From Chryseobacterium sp. (GTDB lineage Bacteria; Bacteroidota; Bacteroidia; Flavobacteriales; Weeksellaceae), in NCBI GenBank assembly GCA_018260475.1, contig JAGLBA010000005.1, positions 84,636 to 148,635 of the forward strand: a DNA stretch of 64,000 nucleotides, given 5' to 3'. Below are positions 1-9,667 of this stretch, piece by piece; the first letter of the stretch is position 1, and every line of letters begins with the position of its first letter. The notes beneath the pieces are model-generated. The model searched no databases. It worked only from the letters and a program-made list of their open reading frames with translations, and was not told the origin of the DNA. A program made the position numbers and the translations under genes.

Positions 1-675
1 CCATTTCTGCAGCCAACTTTCGTATATAATGGTGAATTTAATTACTCTTATAAAGGCCTACTAAATTTTAATCTTAGTTATGCAAAGATTAAGGATTATT
101 ATGGTCAGCAAACTTTTCATAATCTCGTAGAAGAAACACAAATTTTTAAAAGACTTAATTATGCAAATGGAACTTTTAGTGGAGGAACTGTAACCCTGAC
201 TTATAATCCTTTCAAATGGTGGGAATCTTCAACTGATTTTTCTGCGAGTTATTCTGAATTGAATCCTTTCATTGATATTTTGGCAAAACGTTATTCTGGT
301 TGGTCAGGCTACACATCTTCAAATAATACATTTACCTTAAATAAAAGCAAAACTTTTTTTAGTTCTTTATATTACGAATATAATTATGCTTCAAAATCTG
401 GATATGGCACATCATCACCGATATCAACATTCAATATAGGTTTTAAATATTTAGCATTTGATAAGAAATTAACTGTAGGGGTAAATTTCGACGATGTTTT
501 TAGGAAAAATTTTGCCACTTATGAGAATAATACTTCTGGATTCAGACAAAACTTCACTCAGTATTATGATACTCGATTGTTCAGAATATCTATTGCTTAT
601 AAATTTGGGAATAATAAGATTTCATTAAAACAAAGAAATATTGGAAATCAGGAAGAAAAAAATCGGAGTAATTGA
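1..675 (+). CDS. Outer-membrane beta-barrel protein, C-terminal part (5' end outside window)
   Basis: The reading frame is open from the first base, so the start lies upstream. The visible 224 residues alternate aromatic and polar residues, as in transmembrane beta-strands, and end in a terminal strand with 'YKFGN' followed by a basic, Gln/Asn-rich tail. That ending is typical of the Bacteroidota TonB-receptor-like 'outer membrane beta-barrel family' (PF14905 type). Such proteins sit in the outer membrane; the substrate cannot be told from this fragment. It lies about 100 bp upstream of the RiPP precursor on the same strand. It could belong to the RiPP locus (export, uptake or self-protection) or be unrelated. 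Family call moderately sure; role unknown. Confidence 0.7.
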   Translation, partial: PFLQPTFVYNGEFNYSYKGLLNFNLSYAKIKDYYGQQTFHNLVEETQIFKRLNYANGTFSGGTVTLTYNPFKWWESSTDFSASYSELNPFIDILAKRYSGWSGYTSSNNTFTLNKSKTFFSSLYYEYNYASKSGYGTSSPISTFNIGFKYLAFDKKLTVGVNFDDVFRKNFATYENNTSGFRQNFTQYYDTRLFRISIAYKFGNNKISLKQRNIGNQEEKNRSN

Positions 676-680
676 TTTAT

Positions 681-715
681 ACACTAAATAAATAGGTGCA
701 CATATATTTTAGTGT
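681..715. promoter_or_regulatory. Inverted repeat upstream of the RiPP precursor
   Basis: A perfect 8-bp inverted repeat (acactaaa / tttagtgt, at 681-688 and 708-715) brackets a 19-nt spacer containing gtgcac. It lies just after the stop of the upstream barrel gene and 63 bp before the precursor start. It could be a weak terminator or an operator. The spacing of two half sites about 27 bp apart would suit a dimeric regulator such as the LytTR protein of this cluster, but that is inference. Confidence 0.35.
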
Positions 716-777
716 CTAAATATCGCTTTCTTTAAAGCAAAAAAATAAATTTTAACTTTCCAAAAAACATTTTTATT

Positions 778-960
778 ATGGAAAAGAAGAGCCAAAATCA
801 AAAATTTCAAGAGCTAGTAAAAAAAATGGAAGCTCTAAAGGAATCTGAAAAAGGAAAATTAAAGGGAGGATTCACAGTATTAAGTTCCGCAACTAATACT
901 GTTGAAGGTCAAAATCCAACTAATTATTTCCAATGTACTTGTAATAACTATGGGTGCTAA
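778..960 (+). CDS. RiPP precursor peptide with double-glycine leader (lanthipeptide-like)
   Basis: A 60-aa peptide: a charged, helical 31-residue leader ending in Lys-Leu-Lys-Gly-Gly, then a 29-residue core. The core holds two Ser, five Thr and three Cys, with Cys in a CTC...C pattern at the very C-terminus. The Gly-Gly end is the expected cleavage site for the C39 peptidase domain of the exporter encoded two genes downstream. Ser/Thr upstream of C-terminal Cys suits dehydration by the LanB-type enzyme of the cluster, with possible thioether formation. Next to it are a radical SAM maturase, peptidase-ABC transporter and dehydratase on the same strand. A stem-loop follows immediately, which could keep precursor mRNA in excess. 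The precursor role follows from context; the final structure is unknown. Confidence 0.85.
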   Translation: MEKKSQNQKFQELVKKMEALKESEKGKLKGGFTVLSSATNTVEGQNPTNYFQCTCNNYGC

Positions 961-969
961 ATAACAAAT

Positions 970-1016
970 GGGGCTAAGTTTTGACTTAGCCTCTTTATTA
1001 CTTTTAATTTTTTTTA
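970..1016 (+). terminator. Stem-loop with T-rich tail between precursor and maturase (attenuator-like)
   Basis: ggctaagt (972-979) pairs perfectly with acttagcc (984-991) around a 4-nt loop. A T-rich stretch follows, ending in a run of T directly before the radical SAM start at 1018. It begins only about 10 bp after the precursor stop. Partial termination here would give more precursor transcript than enzyme transcript, a common arrangement in RiPP operons. Confidence 0.65.
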
Positions 1017-1017
1017 T

Positions 1018-3261
1018 ATGAAAGCAAGTTTTTATAATCATTTTTTTATAAATAATGATAAAGTTGTGGGCTATAATGCAATTTCGGATCATTTTTTAAT
1101 ACTTGAACCTTTGCTGTATGAACTTTTTGAAGCAGGACGTACAGAGGATAGGATCGAAGACTTAAAGGACATTCATGAGGATTTTTACAACACACTTGTT
1201 TCTAAGGGTTTTCTTGTTGAAAATGAACAAAATGAACTTAAGAAGATAATTGAAATTAGTGATAAAACAGATTTTGACGATAGCACTTATGAAATTACAA
1301 TTAATCCAACTATGAATTGTAATTTTAAATGTTGGTATTGCTACGAAACACATATAAGAAAATCTAAAATAGATATTCAAACAATAAAAAATGTAGTTAC
1401 ATTAATTGAGAAAGTTCTTGAAGAAAAAAAAACAAAATTAAAAACGTTTCAATTACAGTGGTTTGGAGGAGAACCGCTATTATATTTTGATAATACAGTA
1501 TTACCTCTTCTTGAAGAGATATACCCAAAATTTCACAAAAGCGGGATACAATTTATTTCAGGATTTACTACAAATGGTTTACTAATTAACCAGAAATTGT
1601 TAGATAATTGTAAAAGACTTGGTGTGAGAACTTTCCAGATAACTTTAGATGGACACAGAGAGAGACACAATAAAGTTCGATATATATCTAAAACAAGAGG
1701 TTCTTATGACGAAATTATTTCAAATATTAAATTATGTTTAAAAAATAGGTTCTATGTTGTTGCAAGAATTAACATATCAGAGGAAACCATTTCTGATTTA
1801 GAAAAAATACTTGATGATTTTCAAGATTTAGACAATATTATGAAAGAGTATCTTAATTTTTCTTTTCATGAGGTGTGGCAAGAAGAAAAAGATCTTTCTG
1901 TTGATATTTCTGACATTGTTGACAAATTTAGAGCTAAAAATTTTAAATCATCTTATCTTGCAGAAAGTAATGCAACTATATACAATTCATGTTATGCAGA
2001 CAAACCTAATCATGCTACAATAAATTATAATGGTGATGTTTACAAATGTACGGCAAGAGATTATTTAAGTGAGAATAAAGAAGGAATTCTTAATTCTACA
2101 GGACAAATTGAATGGAATGAAAAATATTATAAAAGAATTGGTGATACAAGGTTTAATAATAAACCCTGTTTAAGCTGTAAAATACTACCAATCTGTAATG
2201 GTGGATGTTCTCAACATAGATTAGAAAATGAAAATCAGGAATATTGTATTCATGATTATGACGAAGAAAAAAAAATGAGGGTAGTAAGAGATAAATTTGC
2301 TTCTAGATTACACTATAGCAACTTTTATTCTACTAATAATCAATTTTTCAAGGCAATAGCAAATATTGATTTTGCTAAAATGAAATTTAAAGATCCAATT
2401 GTATTTCAACAATCTTTGCAAAATTTTTTCGAAACAGAATTATCCCCGGAAAAAATAATACCATTTTTGAAAACAAATAGTATGTTTTCTGAAGCAATAA
2501 CGCTTTTAAGAAAAGGCAATATCGATGATTTTTTGGAGAAAGAAAATATTATTTTTGAAATGTTTGGCAAATTAAACTTGACAAAAGATGAAAAAAATGT
2601 ATTCAATCTTTACTACTTGCCTGCTAAAGCATATTATTACTATAAGATTAAAGATTTTGATAGCGCAAAAACATATACGCATAATTCAATTTTGAGTGAT
2701 GATATTTTCATTGAAAAACATCCATTTTTATATGGTCATAAGATTCAACAAATACATAACTTAATAAGAATAAACTTCAGAATTGGTTTATATGAAGAAG
2801 CGTGTAAATTAAATAATGTGCTTCTGAAACATTTAATGAATGGTGATAAGTTTAAATATGAAATTGGAATGTGGAAAGAAAACTACAATGTTTCCCAAGA
2901 CATTGAAATGGTTGGTATGATACATCAAATATTTGCTGAAACAATAAATACAATTGTTGAAATATCTTCTTCAAAGTATGATGAAAAATTACTATTTGAA
3001 ATTGCTTTTTCAAACATTATCCAAAATGAAAAAACAATACCAGAATTATTACCATTATTTTCATTTTTACTGTTTAAGAACAAAATTTTTAGTAATATAC
3101 TCATTGATGAATATGTTTTGCAAAAGTGGTTGAATACAGCGATAGAATCAGACTATGCATATGAGTATAAATCACTAATTTATAGTCTTTATACATCTTT
3201 AGGAATAAATAGTTATGAAGATAATAAACTCCATTTTAGACAGCTATATTCTAAAAATTGA
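1018..3261 (+). CDS. Radical SAM/SPASM peptide maturase
   Basis: A 747-aa protein with the radical SAM motif CxxxCxxC (Cys101, Cys105, Cys108, in 'CNFKCWYC'), which binds the 4Fe-4S cluster that cleaves S-adenosylmethionine. A Cys-rich SPASM-type region for auxiliary Fe-S clusters follows at about residues 384-415 (CxxC...C...GC...C). Residues from about 430 to the end form a long, Lys/Ile/Asn-rich helical extension that I do not recognise; it may hold the peptide or a partner. Radical SAM/SPASM enzymes in RiPP loci install C-C, C-S or similar crosslinks on the precursor core. Its place directly after the double-glycine precursor and its coupling to the exporter support that role. The exact modification cannot be predicted. 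Confidence 0.85.
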   Translation: MKASFYNHFFINNDKVVGYNAISDHFLILEPLLYELFEAGRTEDRIEDLKDIHEDFYNTLVSKGFLVENEQNELKKIIEISDKTDFDDSTYEITINPTMNCNFKCWYCYETHIRKSKIDIQTIKNVVTLIEKVLEEKKTKLKTFQLQWFGGEPLLYFDNTVLPLLEEIYPKFHKSGIQFISGFTTNGLLINQKLLDNCKRLGVRTFQITLDGHRERHNKVRYISKTRGSYDEIISNIKLCLKNRFYVVARINISEETISDLEKILDDFQDLDNIMKEYLNFSFHEVWQEEKDLSVDISDIVDKFRAKNFKSSYLAESNATIYNSCYADKPNHATINYNGDVYKCTARDYLSENKEGILNSTGQIEWNEKYYKRIGDTRFNNKPCLSCKILPICNGGCSQHRLENENQEYCIHDYDEEKKMRVVRDKFASRLHYSNFYSTNNQFFKAIANIDFAKMKFKDPIVFQQSLQNFFETELSPEKIIPFLKTNSMFSEAITLLRKGNIDDFLEKENIIFEMFGKLNLTKDEKNVFNLYYLPAKAYYYYKIKDFDSAKTYTHNSILSDDIFIEKHPFLYGHKIQQIHNLIRINFRIGLYEEACKLNNVLLKHLMNGDKFKYEIGMWKENYNVSQDIEMVGMIHQIFAETINTIVEISSSKYDEKLLFEIAFSNIIQNEKTIPELLPLFSFLLFKNKIFSNILIDEYVLQKWLNTAIESDYAYEYKSLIYSLYTSLGINSYEDNKLHFRQLYSKN

Positions 3262-3263
3262 GA

Positions 3264-5468
3264 ATGATACGTTTTTTTGCTCAATATGACCAAATGGATT
3301 GTGGGCCAGCTTGCCTAGCTATGGTTGCTTCGTACCATGGCAAATATTTCGGTCTTCAGTTTCTGCGAGAAAAAAGTTTTATTACAAAGGAGGGAGTTTC
3401 ACTTTTGGGGATTAGTGAAGCCGCAGAGAAAATTGGCTTTAATCATATATCAGCCAAATTAAATGTTGCAGATTTCAATAAGGGACTTTTACCATGCATT
3501 CTGCATTGGAACCAAAATCATTTCGTAGTTCTCTATAAAATTTCAAAAAATATTTTTACCGGGAAACCTGTTTACAAAATTGCCGATCCCGGACATGGTT
3601 TCATTTCACTAAGTGAAGAGAAATTTAAAAAGTCCTGGCTGTCTGACGGAGAAAAGGGTGTCGCACTATTTTTGGAACCCACAGAAGAATTTTATAAACA
3701 GGAACCGTCATACGAGGAAAAGTTCTCAATAAAATATTTGTTAAAATACCTTAAGCCCCATCAAAAGCAGATGGGCTGGATGATGTTATTGCTGACCTTG
3801 GGCACTTTGGCCACATTAGTTTTTCCTATTCTTACCCAAAAATTAATAGATGATGGTGTAAGTAAGAAAAACCTCTCGGTCATTACGATCATTTTATTGG
3901 CGCAACTGGCTTTTTTCTTTGGAAATATTGTAATCAACATTTTCCGCAACTGGATTATGCTGGTTGTAGGTACAAAGATCAATATCCAGATTATTTCTGA
4001 TTTCCTGAAAAAACTATTAAAACTTCCCATTCGTTTTTTTGATACCAAATTGATGGGAGACTTCAACCAGAGAATTCAGGATCACGAGCGAATAGAAAGT
4101 TTCCTTACTTCTCAAAGCCTTCTAACATTGTTTTCTGTCATTACCTTCACGGCTTTCTTTGTCGTTCTGTGGCATTATGATTTTAGAATTTTAGCAGTTT
4201 ATATTGTTCTCACCGTTATTTCGGTAGTATGGTCGCTATTCTGGATGAGGAAAAGGAAGATTCTGGATTACTTCAGATTTCAGCAACGCAGCGAAAATCA
4301 GGAGTCTATCTATGAAATTATCAACGGGGTTTCTGAAATGAAGCTCAACCAGTTTGAAGATTTCAAACGAAAGGAATGGGAACAAATTCAGCAGAAATTA
4401 TTTAAAATCAATATCAGGATTCTCAAACTAGACCAAATTCAACTATCAGGTTTTGAATTTATCAACCAGTTAAAAAATATTCTCGTTACTTTCCTCGCCG
4501 CAACTTTTGTGGTAAAAGGCAATATGACTCTTGGGGCGTTATTGAGCGTGTCCTACATCATTGGCCAGATGAATTCGCCGGTGAGCCAGTTGATTAATTT
4601 TTTCCGTTCTCTTCAAGATGCAAAACTCAGTTTGTCGAGATTAAACGAAGTTCAGAACCATCCGGAAGAAGAGCAAAAAAACCATGTACCACTTTTAAGC
4701 AAAAAATATACAGAACAAAACGGAATTGAAAAAGGCATTTATTTTAAGGATGTCTCCTTTCAGTATGAAGGTCCGCAATCACCGTATGTTTTAAAGGATA
4801 TTAATTTATTTATCCCGGAAGGGAAAATTACTGCTATTGTTGGCGCAAGTGGAAGCGGCAAAACTACCTTGATGAAAATGCTGTTGAAATTTTATGAACC
4901 GGTAAAAGGTGCAATTAAATTCAACCATCTCGATATTAACGAAATATCGCCATCGGATCTGCGAAAAAATTGCGGGGTTGTAATGCAGGACGGTTTTATT
5001 TTTTCAGATACTATAGAGAGAAATATCGCCACAAGTGATGAACAGATTGATTATGATAGGTTAAATCATGCTTTAGTTGTTGCCAACATAAAATCTTTTG
5101 TGGATGAACTGCCCTTGGGATTAAATACAAAAATCGGAGCTTCAGGAAACGGCATTTCTGGCGGTCAAAAACAAAGAATCCTAATTGCAAGAGCCGTTTA
5201 TAGAAACCCTCATTTTATTTTTTTCGACGAGGCAACTTCTGCTTTGGATGCCGAAAATGAAAAAATCATTCACGACAATCTGCAATCGTTCTTTAAAGGA
5301 AAGACCGTTATTATAGTCGCCCATAGGCTTTCTACAGTTAGAAATGCAGACCTGATAATTGTTTTGAAAAAAGGCGAAATTGTGGAGCAAGGAAGCCATT
5401 CGGAGTTAGTCAGCAAAAGAACCGATTATTTTAACCTTGTGAAAAATCAACTAGAGTTGGGAGCGTAA
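3264..5468 (+). CDS. Peptidase-containing ABC transporter (C39 leader peptidase and exporter)
   Basis: Processes and exports the precursor. The N-terminal C39 cysteine peptidase has the catalytic Cys in 'DCGPACL' (about residue 13), the His in 'NHFVVL' and the Asp in 'IADPGHG'. A transmembrane region (about 165-440) is followed by an ATPase with Walker A 'GASGSGKT', signature 'ISGGQKQR', Walker B 'IFFDEATSALD' and H-loop 'AHRLST'. Length, about 734 aa, is normal for bacteriocin-type transporters cutting after Gly-Gly, matching the leader at 778-960. I chose ATG 3264 over an overlapping TTG at 3258 because the C39 domain normally begins a few residues before the catalytic Cys. It starts 2 bp after the maturase stop, so the two are probably translationally coupled. 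Confidence 0.93.
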   Translation: MIRFFAQYDQMDCGPACLAMVASYHGKYFGLQFLREKSFITKEGVSLLGISEAAEKIGFNHISAKLNVADFNKGLLPCILHWNQNHFVVLYKISKNIFTGKPVYKIADPGHGFISLSEEKFKKSWLSDGEKGVALFLEPTEEFYKQEPSYEEKFSIKYLLKYLKPHQKQMGWMMLLLTLGTLATLVFPILTQKLIDDGVSKKNLSVITIILLAQLAFFFGNIVINIFRNWIMLVVGTKINIQIISDFLKKLLKLPIRFFDTKLMGDFNQRIQDHERIESFLTSQSLLTLFSVITFTAFFVVLWHYDFRILAVYIVLTVISVVWSLFWMRKRKILDYFRFQQRSENQESIYEIINGVSEMKLNQFEDFKRKEWEQIQQKLFKINIRILKLDQIQLSGFEFINQLKNILVTFLAATFVVKGNMTLGALLSVSYIIGQMNSPVSQLINFFRSLQDAKLSLSRLNEVQNHPEEEQKNHVPLLSKKYTEQNGIEKGIYFKDVSFQYEGPQSPYVLKDINLFIPEGKITAIVGASGSGKTTLMKMLLKFYEPVKGAIKFNHLDINEISPSDLRKNCGVVMQDGFIFSDTIERNIATSDEQIDYDRLNHALVVANIKSFVDELPLGLNTKIGASGNGISGGQKQRILIARAVYRNPHFIFFDEATSALDAENEKIIHDNLQSFFKGKTVIIVAHRLSTVRNADLIIVLKKGEIVEQGSHSELVSKRTDYFNLVKNQLELGA

Positions 5469-5481
5469 TACAACAACAAAA

Positions 5482-8472
5482 ATGAAATCTTCATATCATC
5501 ATTATAATGGATATGTCATAAGAAAGCCTGCTTTTTCTTATGACATTCTTTTTTCGACCGATAACACAACTAAAGACCTTGATGAACTTGTAGTTGAACT
5601 GATTGATGACCAGTCTTTCCTAAATGCGATATTTTGGAGTTCACCAGACCTATATCGAGCTATATATGAATTTAAAGATGGGTTGATTACTGAAGATCGA
5701 GCAATAAAAATACTTACCAGTTTAAAGAAATATATCATCAGAGGTTGCACACGCAGCACACCTTACGGAGCATTGTCAGGCTGTGCATTTGTTCAGTTCA
5801 ACGAAAACAGAGTTTTTGGAAATAATCATAAAGCCAGAATTGACATGGGTCTTCTGGAAAAAATCAAATTTGCGATAGAAAATGATACGCGTATTAAATA
5901 TCACTTGAAATACTCATTAAATAATACTTTGTATGAAAGGGGCGATTATATAAAATTTTTAGAGCAGCAATGGAATGGAAACAAAAAAGAATTTAAGCTT
6001 TCTGCAATTGAGAATACAGATTATATAAAAGAAATTTGTAGAACGCTTAAGCATAAATCCCTCCCAATAAACAAATTAAAAGATATATTACGCAATGAAT
6101 TTGATGATGAAGAAATTCAGGATTTTATTGAGGCTTTGATAGAATCTGGTTTACTAATAAGTGAATTAGAAATAATTTTTACATCCTCTGACTACTTAGG
6201 AGATGTATTAAATACTTTAAAAAGACTAGCAAAAGAAGGGGTGCAACAAATTGGAATTTATATTTCAATTTTTGAAAAAATTCAATATTGTATTGATTTT
6301 ATAAATAGCACTTCAAATGGTCTGCCTCTGGAAGAAATTAATATAATTCAGCAACTTCTCAGTGAAATTAATATCGCGACTAACCAAATTTTTCAAATAG
6401 ATTTACGGGTTGCAAGTAATATGGCGCAAAAACTTGATCAGGCCGTTGTTAAAGATTTGTCTGAAGCTATCGATTTTCTTCGAAAAATTGATTCTGCAAA
6501 TTTAGCCGCAGATAAAGATTTGCAAGAGTTCAAAGAATTCTATAGGATGCGTTTCGAATCCCAAGAAATTCCACTGACTGAAGCTTTAGATAATTCTTGT
6601 GGGATAGGTTTTCCTGTGGGAAATAGTATTGGAAGCGATTATGAAAGCCAAATATTTGATATTGATAATTTAAATAAAAAAAACGGTGAGTTATTTCAGA
6701 TAGGATGGTTGTGGGACAAAGTCGAATCTGCTAGTGCAGATTACACGGCAATTGAGCTAACATCTGAAGACATACAAGATAAAGGTAATCATTTGACAAA
6801 TCTGTCGCATAACTTCTCTGTGGTGGGAAGTTATTCTCAGAATAAAAATTTTTTCCTACAAAGTGTTACAAATGGAAGTGCCCTATCATTATTAGGAAGG
6901 TTTGCATATTTAGATGCCGGAATAGGAGAACTATGCCGGGATATTGCAAAGGATGATATTGAACATGAGGCCGGTTCTATTTTAGCCGAAATCCTGTTTT
7001 TACCCGAAGGCAGAATGGGCAATATTTGCAGACATCCCTCTTTTTATGAATATGAGATACCCATAATTACAGAAAGCGCATTACCTCCCAAAAATCAAAT
7101 CCATGTAAATGATTTGCTGGTTTCTGTTGTAAATAATGAAATAATTCTAAGGTCTAAAACCTTAAATAAGAGGATTATTCCGCGGCTATCAAACGCACAT
7201 AACTTTAGTAATAGTGCGGTAGCATTGTATAGATTTTTAACTTCTTTGCAGTATCAGAACTTTCCTACCCTTGGTCTAAGATTTAATTATGCGAAAAATA
7301 AAAAGCGATTTTTTCCTCGTATCGTTTATAAGAATATAATATTGCACCGGGCAACCTGGATATTGACAGAAAGCGATATAAAAACCATCCTAAAAGCTGT
7401 TAGCCCGCAAGCGGAGTTAGTTTCTTTTCTAAAAACTCGACAGGTTAGTCGTTTTGTTGTATTAGTCGAACATGACAATGAGTTATTTTTGGATTTGGAA
7501 AATAACAGTTTCCAAAACCTTCTTATTAAAGAGTTAAAAGCATCTTCCTCATATCTTCAATTGACCGAATGGATATATGATGTCGGGCTTGAAACTGATA
7601 TAAGTCAATTTATTATACCACTTAAAAACAATTCTTCTCAGCCCCTTCAAAATTCTCTACCATTACCACAATATAATTCAGTAAGGCGAGGTTTTCCTCC
7701 TGGTAGCGAGTGGCTATATCTTAAAATTTATTGTAGTGCCTTCATTTCGGATGATGTGCTAGTTACGCTTTCGGGTGCATTATGTAGCCTAAAAGACAAA
7801 TCAATTCTTTCAAAATATTTTTTCATAAGATATACCGATCCTCATTGTCATTTGAGAGTAAGAATGAAATTTTTAAATACTCAGGATTTATCAGAAACAT
7901 TGCAATTTATCTATCAGCCATTGAGTTTATTTGAAGAAGAAGGAACCATCTGGAAAATCTCTATAGATACATATGAACGAGAAATCGAAAGGTATGGTAT
8001 GATTTACATGGTGGATTCAGAGCGGCTATTTTACTATGACAGTGAGTTAATTTTAGGTTTGTTAAGTGATGAAAATTTTCGTGAGAACGAAATAAATCGG
8101 GTTATCTTAGCCGTTCTTAATATTGATAATTATCTTTCGGTTTTTAATTTAACTCTAAAGGAGAAAATTTCATTCTGTAAAAAAATGGAGTTTGTGTTTG
8201 AAAAAGAATTTGATGGGCAAAATAAGAAATATCTTTACAAAAAATATCGAGATTTTGGTTCCAATTTATACTCATCCTATAACGAAAATTATATGAATGA
8301 AATTTTCCAAATCAGAACAAGTAAAATATCAATGCTAAATCTGCCTAAAGAAAGTCTTGCTGATTATATTCACATGAGCATAAACAGATGGTTTCCAAGC
8401 CAACAACGATTTTATGAATATTTGTGCTATATTTTTGCCACAAAACTTTATAACCGGTTATTAAACGAGTAG
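5482..8472 (+). CDS. Lantibiotic dehydratase, LanB type, with thiopeptide-type C-terminal domain
   Basis: A 996-aa protein with class I lanthipeptide dehydratase architecture: a large N-terminal glutamylation domain (about 1-700) and a C-terminal SpaB-like/'thiopeptide-type bacteriocin biosynthesis' elimination domain (about 740-990). The latter is marked by 'WLYLKIYCSA' and 'FFIRYTDPHCHLRVRMK'. LanB enzymes use Glu-tRNA to glutamylate Ser/Thr and then eliminate glutamate to give dehydroalanine/dehydrobutyrine. The gene starts 13 bp after the exporter stop and ends 1 bp before the sensor kinase, so it is part of the operon. No LanC cyclase gene is visible nearby. Cyclisation may therefore be spontaneous, be done by a distant enzyme, or not occur. 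Confidence 0.9.
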   Translation: MKSSYHHYNGYVIRKPAFSYDILFSTDNTTKDLDELVVELIDDQSFLNAIFWSSPDLYRAIYEFKDGLITEDRAIKILTSLKKYIIRGCTRSTPYGALSGCAFVQFNENRVFGNNHKARIDMGLLEKIKFAIENDTRIKYHLKYSLNNTLYERGDYIKFLEQQWNGNKKEFKLSAIENTDYIKEICRTLKHKSLPINKLKDILRNEFDDEEIQDFIEALIESGLLISELEIIFTSSDYLGDVLNTLKRLAKEGVQQIGIYISIFEKIQYCIDFINSTSNGLPLEEINIIQQLLSEINIATNQIFQIDLRVASNMAQKLDQAVVKDLSEAIDFLRKIDSANLAADKDLQEFKEFYRMRFESQEIPLTEALDNSCGIGFPVGNSIGSDYESQIFDIDNLNKKNGELFQIGWLWDKVESASADYTAIELTSEDIQDKGNHLTNLSHNFSVVGSYSQNKNFFLQSVTNGSALSLLGRFAYLDAGIGELCRDIAKDDIEHEAGSILAEILFLPEGRMGNICRHPSFYEYEIPIITESALPPKNQIHVNDLLVSVVNNEIILRSKTLNKRIIPRLSNAHNFSNSAVALYRFLTSLQYQNFPTLGLRFNYAKNKKRFFPRIVYKNIILHRATWILTESDIKTILKAVSPQAELVSFLKTRQVSRFVVLVEHDNELFLDLENNSFQNLLIKELKASSSYLQLTEWIYDVGLETDISQFIIPLKNNSSQPLQNSLPLPQYNSVRRGFPPGSEWLYLKIYCSAFISDDVLVTLSGALCSLKDKSILSKYFFIRYTDPHCHLRVRMKFLNTQDLSETLQFIYQPLSLFEEEGTIWKISIDTYEREIERYGMIYMVDSERLFYYDSELILGLLSDENFRENEINRVILAVLNIDNYLSVFNLTLKEKISFCKKMEFVFEKEFDGQNKKYLYKKYRDFGSNLYSSYNENYMNEIFQIRTSKISMLNLPKESLADYIHMSINRWFPSQQRFYEYLCYIFATKLYNRLLNE

Positions 8473-8473
8473 T

Positions 8474-9667
8474 ATGTATAACAGTTTGAAAAATAATAAA
8501 ACGATAGCGATTTTTAATAAGATTTCAATTTTAGATTTTGATAAGTTTTACAATTATAAAATTCGCTTACTTTTACATCTGGGAATGTGGTTTAGTTTCT
8601 CCGTTCTTTTGTTTTTAAATTATTTTTTGGAATTCGACCTTTCAGTGTATTCAGGATTAATATTGACTGCAAGGGCAATGATAAGTAATATAGCGGTTTT
8701 TTATTTATTCTTTTACTTATTGCCAAATTTTATAGTTATTGATGGCGTATTTGCCAATGTACTGTGGATTCTGTTTAGCTTTATTATTCTTGTGATTATT
8801 TGGCTGCTGATTAATTATCTGCAATTACGAATACTTCATAAATTGGGAGTTGAAATATCAGAGCCACCATTTAAAGGCCTTATTGCAAAAAATGCAAAAC
8901 AAGATGTCTCTGCGGCTATTTCATTAACAAATATACTGGGCAACGCAAGTTTGGTTTTATTTTCTATCATGCCTTCTTTTTTTAGTAAAGCGATTTTCGA
9001 TATTACAAGATTATATTCGAATACTTTAAAAATTGAAAAGCATAAAAGGACACTAGAAATCCAAAATATAAATATCGAAAAAAATTTTCTAAAGTCACAA
9101 CTTAATCCACATTTCTTATTTAATACACTGAATAACCTTTATGGATTGACCAAGCAAAAAGATGAGAAAGCTTCTGAAATTGTTTTAAGCTTATCGGATA
9201 TAATGTCTTACACATTATATTATTCTGAAAGTGAAAAAGTGCCTTTAAAAAAAGAGTTGGAGTTCATAGAAAATTATTATTCCATTGAGAAAATGCGCCA
9301 TATAGACGATAAAAATATCAGCCTTTCTATTGAAGAAATTGGCAATACCGAAAGTATATTTATTGCGCCGTTATTAACTTTCAGCCTTATTGAAAATGCT
9401 TTTAAATATGGTCTTAAATCTAGAACTAATCCGTTTCTGCATATTTCGATAGTAGTTTCTGAAGATAAATTTATTTTTAACTTGAAAAATGATAAAAGTA
9501 ACCTTCCTGTAAATTCATCTCTGACGAAGGCAAACTCAAAATATGGTGGAATTGGAATAACGAACTTACAAAGACGGTTAAAACTTTTATATCCCGATAA
9601 GCACATTTTAAAAATTAAAAACGAGATTGATAGATATAGTGTTGAAATGCAAATAAATTTAAGATAA
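8474..9667 (+). CDS. LytS/YehU-type sensor histidine kinase
   Basis: A 397-aa membrane kinase. The N-terminal about 190 residues contain four hydrophobic segments with little soluble sensor. The His_kinase domain (PF06580) follows with the phospho-acceptor box 'QLNPHFLFNTLNN' (His213). A HATPase region follows with the N-box 'SLIENAFKYG' and a C-terminal 'GIGITNLQRRL'. It overlaps the response regulator gene by one base (TAATG) and begins 1 bp after the dehydratase stop, so it is co-transcribed with the RiPP genes. It probably senses a membrane or peptide signal and controls the cluster through the downstream LytTR regulator. Confidence 0.92.
   Translation: MYNSLKNNKTIAIFNKISILDFDKFYNYKIRLLLHLGMWFSFSVLLFLNYFLEFDLSVYSGLILTARAMISNIAVFYLFFYLLPNFIVIDGVFANVLWILFSFIILVIIWLLINYLQLRILHKLGVEISEPPFKGLIAKNAKQDVSAAISLTNILGNASLVLFSIMPSFFSKAIFDITRLYSNTLKIEKHKRTLEIQNINIEKNFLKSQLNPHFLFNTLNNLYGLTKQKDEKASEIVLSLSDIMSYTLYYSESEKVPLKKELEFIENYYSIEKMRHIDDKNISLSIEEIGNTESIFIAPLLTFSLIENAFKYGLKSRTNPFLHISIVVSEDKFIFNLKNDKSNLPVNSSLTKANSKYGGIGITNLQRRLKLLYPDKHILKIKNEIDRYSVEMQINLR

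Noticed and set aside
880-1092. A 70-codon - strand frame over the precursor/maturase junction
   Set aside because: Antisense to the precursor and the terminator; Ile/Lys-rich composition from AT-rich DNA.
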